Shown: one piece after another, positions 10,285-21,171 of the stretch
How the letters are laid out: every line of letters begins with the position of its first letter
How positions within the stretch are numbered: position 1 is the first letter of the stretch
Assembly (NCBI RefSeq): GCF_947242115.1
Contig: NC_074723.1
Coordinates: 29,917,543 to 29,981,542, forward strand
Direction: 5' to 3'
From: Biomphalaria glabrata
Taxonomy: Eukaryota; Mollusca; Gastropoda; Planorbidae
Length of the DNA: 64,000 nt
Translations under genes and position numbers: made by a program
The notes under the pieces: generated by a model
What the model saw: only the letters and a program-made list of their open reading frames with translations
What the model was told of the DNA's origin: nothing
Databases searched by the model: none

Positions 10285-11655
10285 ATGGCAGCTTTGAAAC
10301 GATTAGACCAACTCTCAGTTAGAGAGCTTAGGAAGGAACTTCGTAACCGATATGAGATAATTGGTGGTACCAAGGAGGTGCTTACAGCTCGTCTCCGGCA
10401 AGCCTTGATAGATGAAGACGAAGATCCAGATACCTACTTATTTGAAATTGAACCGGAGATTTATGAGCTTATTGGCAAGATAAATGAAGCAATGTGTGAA
10501 CAAATTAACAGTATGGGGAACAAGGTAGATAAAATGGTGTCTCAGCTGAAAGAAGGAGTAGACTCGTTGGTAAAGGAGCATTTGCCTGTAGACTCGTTGG
10601 TCAAGAAGTTGCGTGGTCAAGACTGTGGTTGCACAAACAGTGGTGACGGAGACGCTGGGGATTTGAGCGCCGTCTGTGTCTGTGTTGTGGGCAAGTCTTG
10701 TGGTTGTGACTTTCAAGACGAGAAACGTGACAACGATTGCTGTGATGATCTCAACGGGATGTACGGAGTCGAACGGAAGGAGACAAATGAAGAAACTGGG
10801 GACTGTTACGTGCCTGAGGCGTTTGATCCCGTTGTACCTGTTACCAGTACCTTAACTGAAGTCTGTTATGTGCCTGAAGCGTTTGTTCCTGTTGTACCTG
10901 TTACCAGTACCTTAACTGAAGTCTGTTATGTGCCTGAAGCGTTTGTTCCTGTTGTACCTGTTACCAGTACCTCAATGAGCCGGACAGATGAAGACAACGT
11001 TGGGTCTGCGTCTAAGCCTGTTGCTGTGGACTTTAAAGACCTCTGCCTAACTGTCGGTGCTCACGAGGGAAATTCGAAGCTTGACAACTGCATTCAGAGG
11101 TTTAGCATGAACTGTACGTGCGGCGCATCACACATAGAATTTAGATGCCAAGAAAACCACCAACAGGGCATATGTACTTCTACCATCATCATCGACATTG
11201 GCATAGATGAATGCCAATCAAACCAATCTAAATCTGAGCTGTCAAGAGGAAGACATTTTCCACTTGAACCTGAAGAGACCTATCTTCTGGACGTAAGACT
11301 GTTGTCTGAGGATGACTGCGGTGCATTGGACTTTGCTTGCAACGTGGCTGCAAGCGAACCTGCAGCTCCTTTGAGAGGCGTCTGTCGGGAAGGTCTGCTG
11401 AGACAGCGTGTCCGATCAACGGCTGTGCTGAAGAAAACAGTGCTCGACCCTATCTCTTTGTGTGGCAAACGGCCACGTCATTATCGCAACAACAGCCTGG
11501 TCAACTGGAGAAAGAGAAAGCGGCACTGGAGGAAAACAATGCGGATGGCCTCGTGGGGAACACGCTCCCTGCCGCCTGTGTCTCCCACTGATCGACATCC
11601 ACCTGAACTGTCAAACCTCAGCTGCAGTGTTTCTTTTCGGGACGAAAAGTGCTAA
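10285..11655 (+). CDS. SAP-domain gag-like protein of the LTR element
   Basis: 456 codons from an ATG 57 bp after the 5' LTR. Residues about 6-42 form a SAP-type helix pair (LDQLSVRELRKELRNRY, then KEVLTARLRQALIDE), a nucleic-acid-binding fold found at the start of some mollusc gypsy gag proteins as I recall them. An acidic stretch and a heptad-like region (about 55-105) follow. A Cys-rich segment comes next (about 113-155), then three tandem 20-residue repeats (core CYVPEAFVPVVPVTST, encoded at 10,806-10,975), then another Cys-containing part (CTCGASHIEFRC) and a basic C-terminus. No classical CCHC knuckle was recognised. It may package RNA for itself; the Cys-rich part is unlike gag proteins I know. 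This is an element gene, not a host gene. Confidence 0.7.
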   Translation: MAALKRLDQLSVRELRKELRNRYEIIGGTKEVLTARLRQALIDEDEDPDTYLFEIEPEIYELIGKINEAMCEQINSMGNKVDKMVSQLKEGVDSLVKEHLPVDSLVKKLRGQDCGCTNSGDGDAGDLSAVCVCVVGKSCGCDFQDEKRDNDCCDDLNGMYGVERKETNEETGDCYVPEAFDPVVPVTSTLTEVCYVPEAFVPVVPVTSTLTEVCYVPEAFVPVVPVTSTSMSRTDEDNVGSASKPVAVDFKDLCLTVGAHEGNSKLDNCIQRFSMNCTCGASHIEFRCQENHQQGICTSTIIIDIGIDECQSNQSKSELSRGRHFPLEPEETYLLDVRLLSEDDCGALDFACNVAASEPAAPLRGVCREGLLRQRVRSTAVLKKTVLDPISLCGKRPRHYRNNSLVNWRKRKRHWRKTMRMASWGTRSLPPVSPTDRHPPELSNLSCSVSFRDEKC

Positions 11656-11666
11656 GACGGGGGCAA

Positions 11667-11895
11667 TGTTATGACTTTGCCATGCGCACCGCCATCCAAG
11701 ATAGTGCAGAAAGAAGGTGCGCACTATCAGTGACCAGACAAGTCGGATGTTGACATAAGAGACTAACGATTTCCGCCCAAGTAGAGAGCCAATATGGAGA
11801 TGTTGTACTCAAGGCAGATGCCCCTTTGTGTTTGTCATGTCTCCATGTAAATAAACGTCTATGTCTCGTTGAGTTGCCTCACTTAAGTTATTACA
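11667..11895 (+). repeat. 3' LTR
   Basis: Near-identical partner of the 5' LTR, followed by the ATAC target duplication. Confidence 0.9.
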
Positions 11896-11907
11896 ATACT
11901 TTATAGG

Positions 11908-12080
11908 GGCATGATGGCTAAGTGGTTAAGTGCTTTGCTTTCGAACCTGGGGTCCTAGGTTCGAATACTGAGATTTTAAATTTCGGGATTTTTTGGGGCA
12001 CCCAAGAGTCCAGCCAAATTAAAGGTTACCTGACTTTAGTTGGGGAAAGTAAAGGCGGTTGGTCACATGACACCCAAAAG
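11908..12080 (+). mobile_element. tRNA-derived SINE, copy 5, 3' part missing
   Basis: Head ATGGCTAAGTGGTTAAGTGC and B box GGTTCGAATAC. The body ends at GGCGGTTGGTCACATGACAC, which lacks the usual TCGTTGTGCTGGC link. Confidence 0.85.
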
Positions 12081-13138
12081 AGTTTTCGTGTCTGGTTGTC
12101 TTTGCTATCGGTGTCTCGTATCTCTTTTGTGAGTTTTTATTTCTCGAATCTTTTTAGCTTTTTTTATGGATAATTGTCTCAAACACATTATTATTTACAA
12201 TAGAGTCCAAAATATTAGTTAATAATTCATTTTCTAAAGCAAAAATAAGGAGCAGCATTTATTGTTTTTACACGCAGCCCTGATTATAGTACTTGTTATG
12301 ACATGATTAGGATTTAGTATTTGTTTCGGGAATAAGGGGAAAGTTTTACTTAGTGACAAGTGACGTGACAGATAGTTAAAAAATAAGAACGCTGTAAGTT
12401 ACGCTACAAACAAGACGCTTTGTGTAGAACAGTAAGAATAACCAGTAATAGATATACGATTTTACTGAAAGACATTTGACGGATCCCTTCTTAAGTATTA
12501 AAGTGTTTATTATTGTTTAATACTAGCGTCGACTACTTATAGTAATTTTTTGGCATTTCGGCGGTGTTCCTGATTTGGTTGAAGGTTACTTCCTGTTTAT
12601 TTCATTGATTGGATTCGACACCGCGGAAGGGCCATAACATAGTAATAGATGTCAGTCGATCATTCTTTAGTACGATCATTGTTTTCCAAATAAGCTTCTT
12701 CTAACCTTTCTATTTATAGAACCAGTAGGATAATGTGAATACCCGTTGACAATATGCCCATTATGTCGCACAATCAAAAGACCTCTCTAAAAGACCTCTC
12801 TATCAAGTAAACAACGTATTCTATTTTTAGAAACATTAAAAATTCCAACATTTCAAAATACGTAGCTATCCTTAAGATGGTGATATTTATTTCATTGCAA
12901 CATACACATGTCAGTGTGATTTGATATCTAGTTGGTTCTTTATCTCGAAGCAGAGGCGGCCTTTGCAGTACGCGGGGCCCCAGGCGAGTGTCGTATGCGG
13001 GTCAAGGAGTCGTAAGCTTAGAATATATATATACCGTACCACATCACGCTAACGGAATAGTTCACCTCCAATACTGAAGGCTTAATTTATTTTTATTAAA
13101 CATAGTACCTTACGTAGATACTGGCTGTACGGCGTGTC
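12081..13138. other. No recognised gene; solo hAT-like end
   Basis: AT-rich. CAGAGGCGGCCTTTGC at about 12,954 matches the ends at 1511 and 6213, but its partner end is not evident. Confidence 0.35.
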
Positions 13139-13326
13139 CATAGGCGTAGCTAGGGTGGGGGAGGGGGAGAATTTTGGAAATCCCTCCGGGCCCCCACTTG
13201 AAGGGGTGTCCCCAAATGAGTGTTTTTTAAACATTAAATATTAAATATTACGCAAAATGCAGGTGCCCCAAAGAGGTCAAGCCCCAGGGGCTCCCAAATA
13301 CTGGCCAATTCCTAGCTACGCCACTG
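13139..13326. mobile_element. hAT-like MITE, CGTAGCTAGG family, copy 1
   Basis: Inverted ends CATAGGCGTAGCTAGG and CCTAGCTACGCCACTG enclose a G/C-run-rich 188-bp body. The flanking octamers are poorly matched (GGCGTGTC and GTTGTTTC), so this is an old copy. Related copies lie at 31,156 and 59,097. Confidence 0.75.
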
Positions 13327-13764
13327 GTTGTTTCAAAACCAAAAGAGCTGTCATGGTATTATGTATCATATAGATACTGGGAAAGGATTTCAAAATATTG
13401 AACAACAAGCCCTCATTAATGAGTCTGGTTTCCAAAGCTATGACAAGGGACTCCCTTATGATATATTCAAATTACGAGTCATCGTTCCACAAATATATCA
13501 TATTCGCTGAAGCGTGTGAACAAGATCGAATGAGAAGGTTCTTTTAAAGATAGATTTCAATACGTCTCCTCTAACGTGATTTTAAGCGTCTTTCTTACGT
13601 GTAAGCGGTCAAATTTCTCCCGAACAAATTGCTCTGTTGACGACTTATGCATGACAAAAATAAAAAAAAAGATAAGCACTACAGACGTATGTCTGTTAGA
13701 GACACCTTGAAAGTTCTTCGCATTTCGGTCTCGATGCTTCCTTTATTACTATTATTTATTTTAC
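13327..13764. other. No recognised feature
   Basis: Unique-looking AT-rich DNA. A 60-codon ORF at 13,328-13,510 has no recognisable domain. Confidence 0.35.
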
Positions 13765-14010
13765 AAAGCTTCTATCAACTCACTCTGTTTGTCTGGTAAA
13801 AAAGTTTGTACACGTTTTTTCTCCCACACCCAATCTCGGATCAAGTTGAAACTTCACTCAATTATATATTGTGTACTAGCAAACCATGAATCAATTTTAA
13901 AAAAAGGTTACAAAGACAACTTGTGTGGAAATACAAACTCAAAATTGGCCCCCGAAGCGGTCCGCTATGGCAGGTGAAAAGGTAGGTTTCAATATTCTCA
14001 GAAAGAATAT
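13765..14010 (-). repeat. MITE-like family A joined to repeat B
   Basis: Begins ACAAAGCTTCTATCAACTCA, continues with the family A middle, and from about 13,920 reads TGTGTGGAAATACAAACTC and CCCCGAAGCGGTCC. These last are the reverse of the repeat B marker seen at 25,290 and 27,515. The same A/B junction occurs at 25,360, so the two parts belong to one larger element. Confidence 0.65.
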
Positions 14011-14031
14011 AGAAACTATGACCTACAAACA

Positions 14032-15477
14032 ATCAACAACTACAACCCTATCAACAAGTACAACCCCATCAACAAGTACAACCCCATCAACAACTACAAC
14101 CCTATCAACAACTACAACCCTATCAACAACTACAACCCTATCAACAAGTACAACCCTATCAACAACTACAACCCTATCAACAAGTACAACCCTATCAACA
14201 ACTACAACCCTATCAACCACTACAATCCTATCAACAACTACAATCCTATCAATAACTACAACCCTATCAACAACTACAACCCTATCAACAGCTACAACCC
14301 TATCAACAAGTACAACCCTATCAACAAGTACAACCCTATCAACAATTACAACCCTATCAACAACTACAACCCTATCAACAACTACAACCCTATCAACAAG
14401 TACAACCCCATCAACAACTACAACCCCATCAACAACTACAACCCCATCAACAACTACAACCCCATCAACAACTACAACCCAATCAACAACTACAACCCTA
14501 TCAACAACTACAACCCTATCAACAACTACAACCCCATCAACAACTACAACCCTATCAACAACTACAGCCCTATCAACAAGTACAACCCTATCAACAACTA
14601 CAGCCCTATCAACAACTACAACCCTATCAACAAGTACAACCCCATCAACAAGTACAACCCCATCAACAACTACAACGCCATCAACAACTACAACCCCATC
14701 AACAACTACAACCCTATCAACAACTACAACCCTATCAACAACTACAACCCTATCAACAACTACAACCCCATCAACAACTACAACCCTATCAACAACTACA
14801 ACCCTTTCAACAACTACAACCCTATCAACAACTACAACCCTATCAACAACTACAACCCTATCAACAAGTACAACCCTATCAACAAGTACAACCCCATCAA
14901 CAAGTACAACCCCATCAACAACTACAACGCCATCAACAACTACAACCCCATCAACAACTGCAACCCCATCAACAACTACAACCCTATCAACAACTACACC
15001 CCTATCAACAACTACAACCCTATCAACAACTACAACCCTATCAACAACTACAACCCCATCAACAACTACAACCCTATCAACAACTACAACCCCATCAACA
15101 AGTACAACCCCATCAACAAGTATTACCCTATCAACAAATACAACCCCATCAACAACTACAACCCTATCAACAACTACAACCCTATCAACAACTACAACCC
15201 TATCAACAACTACAACCCCATCAAAAACTACAACCCTATCAACAACTACAACCCTATCAACAATTACAACCCTATCAAAAACTACAACCCTATCAACAAC
15301 TACAACCCTATCAACAAGTACAACCCTATCAACAACTACAACCCTATCAACAAGTACTACCCTATCAACAAGTACAACCCTATCAACAACTACAACCCTA
15401 TCAACAACTACAACCCCATCAACAACTACAACCCTATCAACAACTACAACCCTATCAAAAACTACAACCCTATCCCC
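14032..15477. repeat. 18-bp tandem array, about 80 units
   Basis: Unit CTATCAACAACTACAACC with ACAAC/ACAAG and CTATC/CCATC variants. Since 18 is a multiple of three, both strands stay open: (TTTLST)n-type on the plus strand and (VVVVDR)n-type on the minus strand. I treat these frames as by-products of the repeat. Confidence 0.95.
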
Positions 15478-15760
15478 TATTATACAAAAAAGAAGAGACA
15501 TGCACAATTCAAAAGTGTTTCCGATACTGTTGTACAACCCTATCAACAACTACAACCCTATCAACAACTACAACCCTATCAACAACTACAACCCCATCAA
15601 CAACTACAACCCTATCAACAAGTACAACCCTATCAACAAGTACAACCCTATCAACAACTACAACCCTATCAACAACTACAACCCTATCCCCTATTATACT
15701 AAAAAGAAGAGACATGCACAATTCAAAAGTGTTTCCGATACTGTTGTATTGAGTATTGAC
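15478..15760. repeat. Duplicated array edge with a further 18-bp block
   Basis: A 65-bp non-array segment (CCCCTATTATAC ... CCGATACTGTTGTA) occurs at about 15,473-15,537 and again at about 15,687-15,750. Between them are about nine more 18-bp units. This is a segmental duplication that copied the array's right edge. Confidence 0.85.
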
Positions 15761-15877
15761 TAACGACTGGTGCCACAGTATACGGAGAAGTATTAATGTT
15801 ATTATTGACATTGTTCATATTTATATGTATTCAATTCATTGATAGTTATGAGGCTATAGTTAATTCCTAGGTGTTAC

Positions 15878-16065
15878 AACGACCTTTCTTCAGGGAACAG
15901 TGCCAGGTAAAAAGGATGGAGAGGAAGACAGAGAACGTGATTGGAAGACATCAAAGAAATGGACAGGCCTGTCAGTGAATGAAATTCTATCCAAGGCCAA
16001 GAATGGAGAAAGACTGTAGACAGATCTTGAGTGGTGCCCCAAAGTCCAACAAACTAAGGGATAGG
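15878..16065 (+). mobile_element. LINE 3' end relic
   Basis: Translates to TFLQGTVPGKKDG and WTGLSVNEILSKAKNGERL, the same C-terminal tail family as at 1856. 5'-truncated and short. Confidence 0.7.
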
Positions 16066-16690
16066 TGAAGTTGAGGTTAGATATGAACCTGGCCAAACTG
16101 ATGTTATTGAATGATGATCTGATTGATCTAATTGTTTATAAAGGGCCCATCTCTCATTCAAAGTCTCAACAAAACAACTTTTCCCTTTTGTTAGGTGTAT
16201 TGGGCATTTATTGTTGTTTCGCAGTTCAAGCGAATAATATGAAACACTACTTAATAATTGTTGTTTTAAATTATGTTTCACTTATATGCATACATATGCA
16301 TACATACTTTTTTTCTCTTAAAAAATAGTAAACACATTTTGTGTAGTTAGTATGACTAAAATATTTTTAAATTAAGCAATACAATTATAAAGGTTGTTTT
16401 TTTTTTGACCAAATTCGTAATTAATTATTTCGTTTGATATCGGAAAAGGAAAATAGCTTTTACATTATTGAGAGAATATAGCTGTAAATTTAATGTTCTT
16501 CCTGTTGTTTCTTTGCGTTTTTTTATAGTGTACAAGGATGAGTAGTGCTCTGTAGAGAAAATGCATTTCTGAAGCTCCATATAGTTTAACAGGATATAGA
16601 AGCTTACAGCGCTCCACATTATCTTGCTAAGGAGGGCGAAAAAAAATGTGTTTCATGTAATTTCCCCAGTAAAATTTTGAGAAACATCGT
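16066..16690. other. No gene recognised
   Basis: AT-rich, with short overlapping ORFs on both strands at 16,054-16,328. Some sequence resembles dispersed repeat remnants (AATATGAAACACTACTTAATAATTGTTG also occurs in similar form at about 6315). Confidence 0.35.
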
Positions 16691-18995
16691 TTTTAAAAAA
16701 CAAAGCTTATCTAAGGGAACGAACTTCAATATGATAGCCAGATATGTCAATACTGCAGGAAAAGAATCCCTTTTTTCTATAAAAACACAAAATTAATTAA
16801 AAACGAAATAGTTAATTGTTTTTTTATTGATTAATGAATTGTCAAATATGAATAATTATGCAAAATTTTAACTTGATTCGAGACTCTGGGAAGTAGGAGA
16901 AAAAACGTGTTCTACACGTAATAAGAGAAAGAACTCACAATATAGTCACATCTCTCACTAAACTTTATAAGAGAAAGAACTCACTATATAGTCACATCTC
17001 TCACTAAACTTTATAAGAGAAAGAACTCACTATATAGTCACATCTCCCACTAGACTTTATAAGAGAAAGAACTCACTATATAGTCACATCTCCCACTAGA
17101 CTTTATAAGAGAAAGAACTAAATATATAGTCACATCTCCCACTAAACTTTATAAGAGAAAGAACTCACTATATAGTCACATCTCCCACTAGACTTTAAAA
17201 GAGAAAGAACTCACTATATAGTCACATCTCCCACTAAACTTTATAAGAGAAAGAACTCACTATATAGTCACATCTCCCACTAGACTTTATAAGAGAAAGA
17301 ACTAAATATATAGTCACATCTCCCACTAAACTTTATAAGAGAAAGAACTCACTATATAGTCACATCTCCCACTAGACTTTATAAGAGAAAGAACTCACTA
17401 TATAGTCACATCTCCCACTAGACTTTATAAGAGAAAGAACTCACTATATAGTCACATCTCTCACTGAACTTTATAAGAGAAAGAACTAAATATATAGTCA
17501 CATCTCTCACTTAACTTTATAAGAGAAAGAACTCACTATATAGTCACATCTCTCACTTAACTTTATAAGAGAAAGAACTCACTATATAGTCACATCTCTC
17601 ACTAAACTTTATAAGAGAAAGAACTAAATATATAGTCACATCTCTCACTTAACTTTATAAGAGAAAGAACTCACTATATAGTCACATCTCCCACTAGACT
17701 TTATAAGAGAAAGAACTCACTATATAGTCACATCTCCCACTAGACTTTATAAGAGAAAGAACTCACTATATAGTCACATCTCTCACTAAATTTTATAAGA
17801 GAAAGAACTCACTATATAGTCACATCTCTCACTAAATTTTATAAGAGAAAGAACTCACTATATAGTCACATCTCTCACTAAATTTTATAAGAGAAAGAAC
17901 TCACTATATAGTCACATCTCTCACTAGACTTTATAAGAGAAAGAACTCACTATATAGTCACATCTCTCACTAAACTTTATAAGAGAAAGAACTCACTATA
18001 TAGTCACATCTCCCACTAGACTTTATAAGAGAAAGAACTCACTATATAGTCACATCTCTCACTAAACTTTATAAGAGAAAGAACTCACTATATAGTCACA
18101 TCTCCCACTAGACTTTATAAGAGAAAGAACTCACTATATAGTCACATCTCCCACTAAACTTTATAAGAGAAAGAACTCACTATATAGTCACATCTCCCAC
18201 TAGACTTTATAAGAGAAAGAACTCACTATATAGTCACATCTCCCACTAGACTTTATAAGAGAAAGCACTCACTATATAGTCACATCTCTCACTAAATTTT
18301 ATAAGAGAAAGAACTCACTATATAGTCACATCTCTCACTAAATTTTATAAGAGAAAGAACTCACTATATAGTCACATCTCTCACTAAATTTTATAAGAGA
18401 AAGAACTCACTATATAGTCACATCTCTCACTAAATTTTATAAGAGAAAGAACTCACTATATAGTCACATCTCTCACTAGACTTTATAAGAGAAAGAACTC
18501 ACTATATAGTCACATCTCTCACTAAACTTTATAAGAGAAAGAACTCACTATATAGTCACATCTCCCACTAGACTTTATAAGAGAAAGAACTCACTATATA
18601 GTCACATCTCTCACTAAACTTTATAAGAGAAAGAACTAAATATATAGTCACATCTCCCACTAGACTTTATAAGAGAAAGAACTCACTATATAGTCACATC
18701 TCTCACTAAACTTTATAAGAGAAAGAACTAAATATATAGTCACATCTCTCACTAAAGGTCATTTCTTTCCCCTTATGGATATAGATGCCTAACAAAATAA
18801 TGAATTACCACTTATTAATCAACAAATCGGTTCAATTTTTTTTTATTAATCCATGTTTTGTAAGGTACCACAAATAATTCTGTACAGTTTCAACTTGATC
18901 AGAGAATGGGTGTGGGGTGGGAGAAATAACATGTACATAAGTGTACCAGACAGACAAACAGACAGAGTGAGTTGATATAAGCTTTGTAAAATTAA
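16690..18995 (+). mobile_element. MITE-like family A element expanded by an internal satellite
   Basis: The left part (16,695-16,920) starts AACAAAGCTTATCTAAGGGA and carries the family middle and TTAACTTGATTCGAGAC. The right part (18,757-18,995) has the TTAATTA-like middle, CAACTTGATCAGAGAATGGG and ends GAGTTGATATAAGCTTTGTAA. The ends are inverted copies (ACAAAGCTTAT / ATAAGCTTTGT). Between them is the 46-bp array, whose unit resembles the family's own head (GGGAAAGAAC ... CAGTCATATCTCTCA). Confidence 0.75.
16921..18756. repeat. 46-bp satellite array, about 40 units
   Basis: Unit core TTTATAAGAGAAAGAACTCA, then CTATATAGTCACATCTCCCACTAGA. Main variants are CTCACT/CTAAAT, CTCCCAC/CTCTCAC and TAGACT/TAAACT/TAAATT. 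The variants recur in blocks (several units with TAAATTT at about 17,780-17,900 and again at 18,290-18,440), so multi-unit blocks were duplicated. No spacers of differing sequence are present, so this is not a CRISPR-type array. Confidence 0.97.
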
Positions 18996-19015
18996 GTCGC
19001 GGCTATCACCAAATC

Positions 19016-19111
19016 AGATTGTCAGAATCAACGGACAGAGCTTCTTAAAGGTTCCACTCACTTAGATTGTCAGAATCAACGGACAGAGCTTCTTAAAGGT
19101 TCCACTCACTT
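19016..19111. repeat. 48-bp tandem duplication
   Basis: AGATTGTCAGAATCAACGGA... occurs at 19,016-19,063 and 19,064-19,111 without differences that I can see, so it is recent. Confidence 0.93.
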
Positions 19112-19596
19112 AGATTGTCCTAACAGATGAAACTTTACTGGCCTACACAAACTCTTCAATCACTTGAGAAGAAAACAATAGAGGCGTAGACTTACGATTA
19201 AAATACAGGCACACTCGTGGAATATTGTAAATAGTTGATGTTTGGTTTGCTATAGATTGACGCTGATAACAGCTCCATAGCCTGGAACGCCCCAAAACTT
19301 CATCCCAGCATATTATATTGGGTTAAAAATTGATTGCGAATAATCAATGACTGGAAACTAAAACTTGTTTTAATGATTTTCTTAAGCATTGGCTTGTTTG
19401 TATTGATCTTTAAAGCAAAAAAAAAAAAAAATTAATTAAATTTAACAATGAATTTGGATTAGTTTATTACAACGTTGCAAACAGTTACCCAAAGTACTCT
19501 TCTTTCACTCAAGCTTTTTTGTTAATTTATTCAATTATTAACACAATAAAGACAAAAAAACATAAAGTTTAATCTCGATCTTAGCAATGGAACTGT
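19112..19596. other. No recognised feature
   Basis: AT-rich unique-looking DNA with an A run near 19,420. Confidence 0.35.
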
Positions 19597-19850
19597 GATA
19601 CTACAGAAGGATCCTAGGCATCACATTTAAAGACCGCATCACAAACAAAGAGATTAGAGATAGGGTCACTGCAGCGATTGGACCCCATGATGACCAAGGA
19701 GCTGACTGTGGTTTTGTCCCTCCTCTTGTGGCTGGTGAGACCTATGTGAGCCCTGAATGTTCGGCTGCACACTAGGCAGGTTATTCCAGCTGGAGCTGGT
19801 GTCATTGGTCTAGCATCACGAGAGCGGACGACGAAACAAGCGAAATAAAA
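19597..19850. mobile_element. Two abutting LINE relics in opposite orientation
   Basis: On the plus strand, about 19,597-19,690 translates to RILGITFKDRITNKEIRDRV, the tail domain of the family at 29,350. On the minus strand, about 19,850-19,690 gives PAGITCLVCSRTFRAHIGLTS, the C-terminal CxxC...H finger of another LINE family (compare 56,220). The junction lies near a shared CATGATGACC-like sequence. Both are fragments. Confidence 0.7.
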
Positions 19851-20282
19851 TTTAAAAAAAGATCTTATATATATATATATATGGGGAGCACCGCACAATC
19901 ATTGCCATGTCACATTACTGCGCGGTTTATCTCTCCTTTTATTATAAAAGAAAAATAATTTACATATGAAATGGATTCAATAATTGGTTAATTTTAAATT
20001 GATTCCTGCATTGGCTTCGACTATGAAACATTGTCCCAAATTTCAACTTGATCCTAGGCGGGAAGTGGGAGACAACGTGTAAAATAACCCTTCCAAACTG
20101 ACAGACAGGCGAAACAAAAAAAAGTTTTTATGGATGAACGGAGTGAAAGAATCAGCACCGACAAAAGAATGCATGACAGACTCCTAGGATTAGACCATTA
20201 GCAATATATGCCCAGCATCGTCTCCTCCGGTATATGAAATATAGGAACATTAATATTCTTTATAGATATGTATATATATATA
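19851..20282. other. No gene; (AT)n tract and family A fragment
   Basis: An (AT)n run lies at 19,865-19,882. About 20,035-20,085 reads TTTCAACTTGATCCTAGGCG and GGGAGACAACGTGTA, a piece of family A. Confidence 0.5.
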
Positions 20283-20495
20283 TAGTTAAGTTCCCCTTTC
20301 AGACTTTGTGGTCTGTAGGGCAGATGATGTAAAGGTCATCTGTTTGTGGCCTACGGTTAACGAGGGTGTCATGTGGCCAGCACAACGACAAACCGACTTT
20401 ACTTTTCCCCAACTAATGTCAGGTACCCATTAGAGCTGGGTGGATCCCGAAATAAAAAAATCCCACTCTTCACCAGGATTCGAACCTTAATTAAA
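20283..20495 (-). mobile_element. tRNA-derived SINE, copy 6, reverse
   Basis: Reads 3' to 5' from AAGTTCCCCTTTCAGACTTT through GGCCAGCACAACGAC to CACCAGGATTCGAACC. The tRNA head beyond the B box is lost, replaced by unrelated AT-rich sequence. Confidence 0.88.
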
Positions 20496-20874
20496 ATAAA
20501 ATCACATTCTCCGTGTTTTCATTGGTCCTATTCCTAACACCACGTGACCAATCCTCCTTTTTTATAGATATATTGTGATTACAAAATACGTTTATAGGAA
20601 AGGTGATGACTGTCAGACCAGAGGTCACATGACTGTGTCAGCCTGGAAAGTGAGGAACTAAAATCATGCAACTGACGTGACCAATAAGTCAATGTCCTTC
20701 ACTATTGCGTAGTCCTAGTCCAGCTCATTGAGAATATTATCTACTTTAGGGTCATTTGGTTTATTTCATAAGAGTAAATATGGATTGCTGCATAAATGTG
20801 CAGGTCACTCATTGTAAAAGTAAATATGTTTATGGTACATATATTAATCCAAATTACAAAAACGGTTAAACCAC

Positions 20875-21171
20875 GTACTTTTATATACACATCTAGTTTT
20901 GCATAAATATTGGTTTTGTTAGTTTAAATAATAAGGACGAACGACACCATCTTTTTTAAAGCGATATTTTTATATTTTGTAAGATAAGAAAGTGGGCATG
21001 TTAACATTCTTTTTATCGTAACTAATATGTACTGTTAAGCGCATAAATTTATACAAAAGTATCACTTCCTATCAGTTCAAACATGGTTACTATAAGTACT
21101 TTTATATACACATCTATTTTGCATAAATATTGGTTTTGTTAATTTAAATAATAAAAGACGAAAGATACCAG
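20875..21171. repeat. Direct duplication of about 77 bp
   Basis: GTACTTTTATATACACATCT followed by GCATAAATATTGGTTTTGTT occurs at 20,875-20,951 and again at about 21,096-21,171, about 220 bp apart. No function apparent. Confidence 0.8.

Larger units (their letters stand above)
10000..11895 (+). mobile_element. Short LTR retrotransposon (Ty3/gypsy-like), gag-type ORF only
   Basis: Two near-identical 229-bp LTRs (10,000-10,228 and 11,667-11,895) begin TGTTATGACTTTG and end TTATTACA. They are flanked by a 4-bp target duplication ATAC (9996-9999, 11,896-11,899). After the 5' LTR comes a primer-binding-site-like GGTTGTCAGAAGTGGGAT, the form used by many gypsy elements that prime with a leucine tRNA. 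Before the 3' LTR is a purine-rich ACGGGGGCAA tract. The internal 1.44 kb holds one long ORF (10,285-11,655). No protease, reverse transcriptase, RNase H or integrase domain is visible, so the unit would depend on a relative in trans. It looks whole as a short unit, and the near-identical LTRs suggest a young insertion. The family call is inferred from the primer site and gag type. Confidence 0.88.

Noticed and set aside
10438-11598. Frames antisense to or overlapping the gag-like ORF
   Set aside because: Shadows of the long ORF, with no domain of their own.
13925-15763. 612-codon Thr/Ser-rich frame resembling a mucin
   Set aside because: It begins inside a dispersed repeat, has no signal peptide, and the opposite strand is equally open because the repeat unit is 18 bp.
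16921-18756. CRISPR-like regular spacing
   Set aside because: All units are the same 46-bp sequence with no distinct spacers, in animal DNA. It is a satellite.
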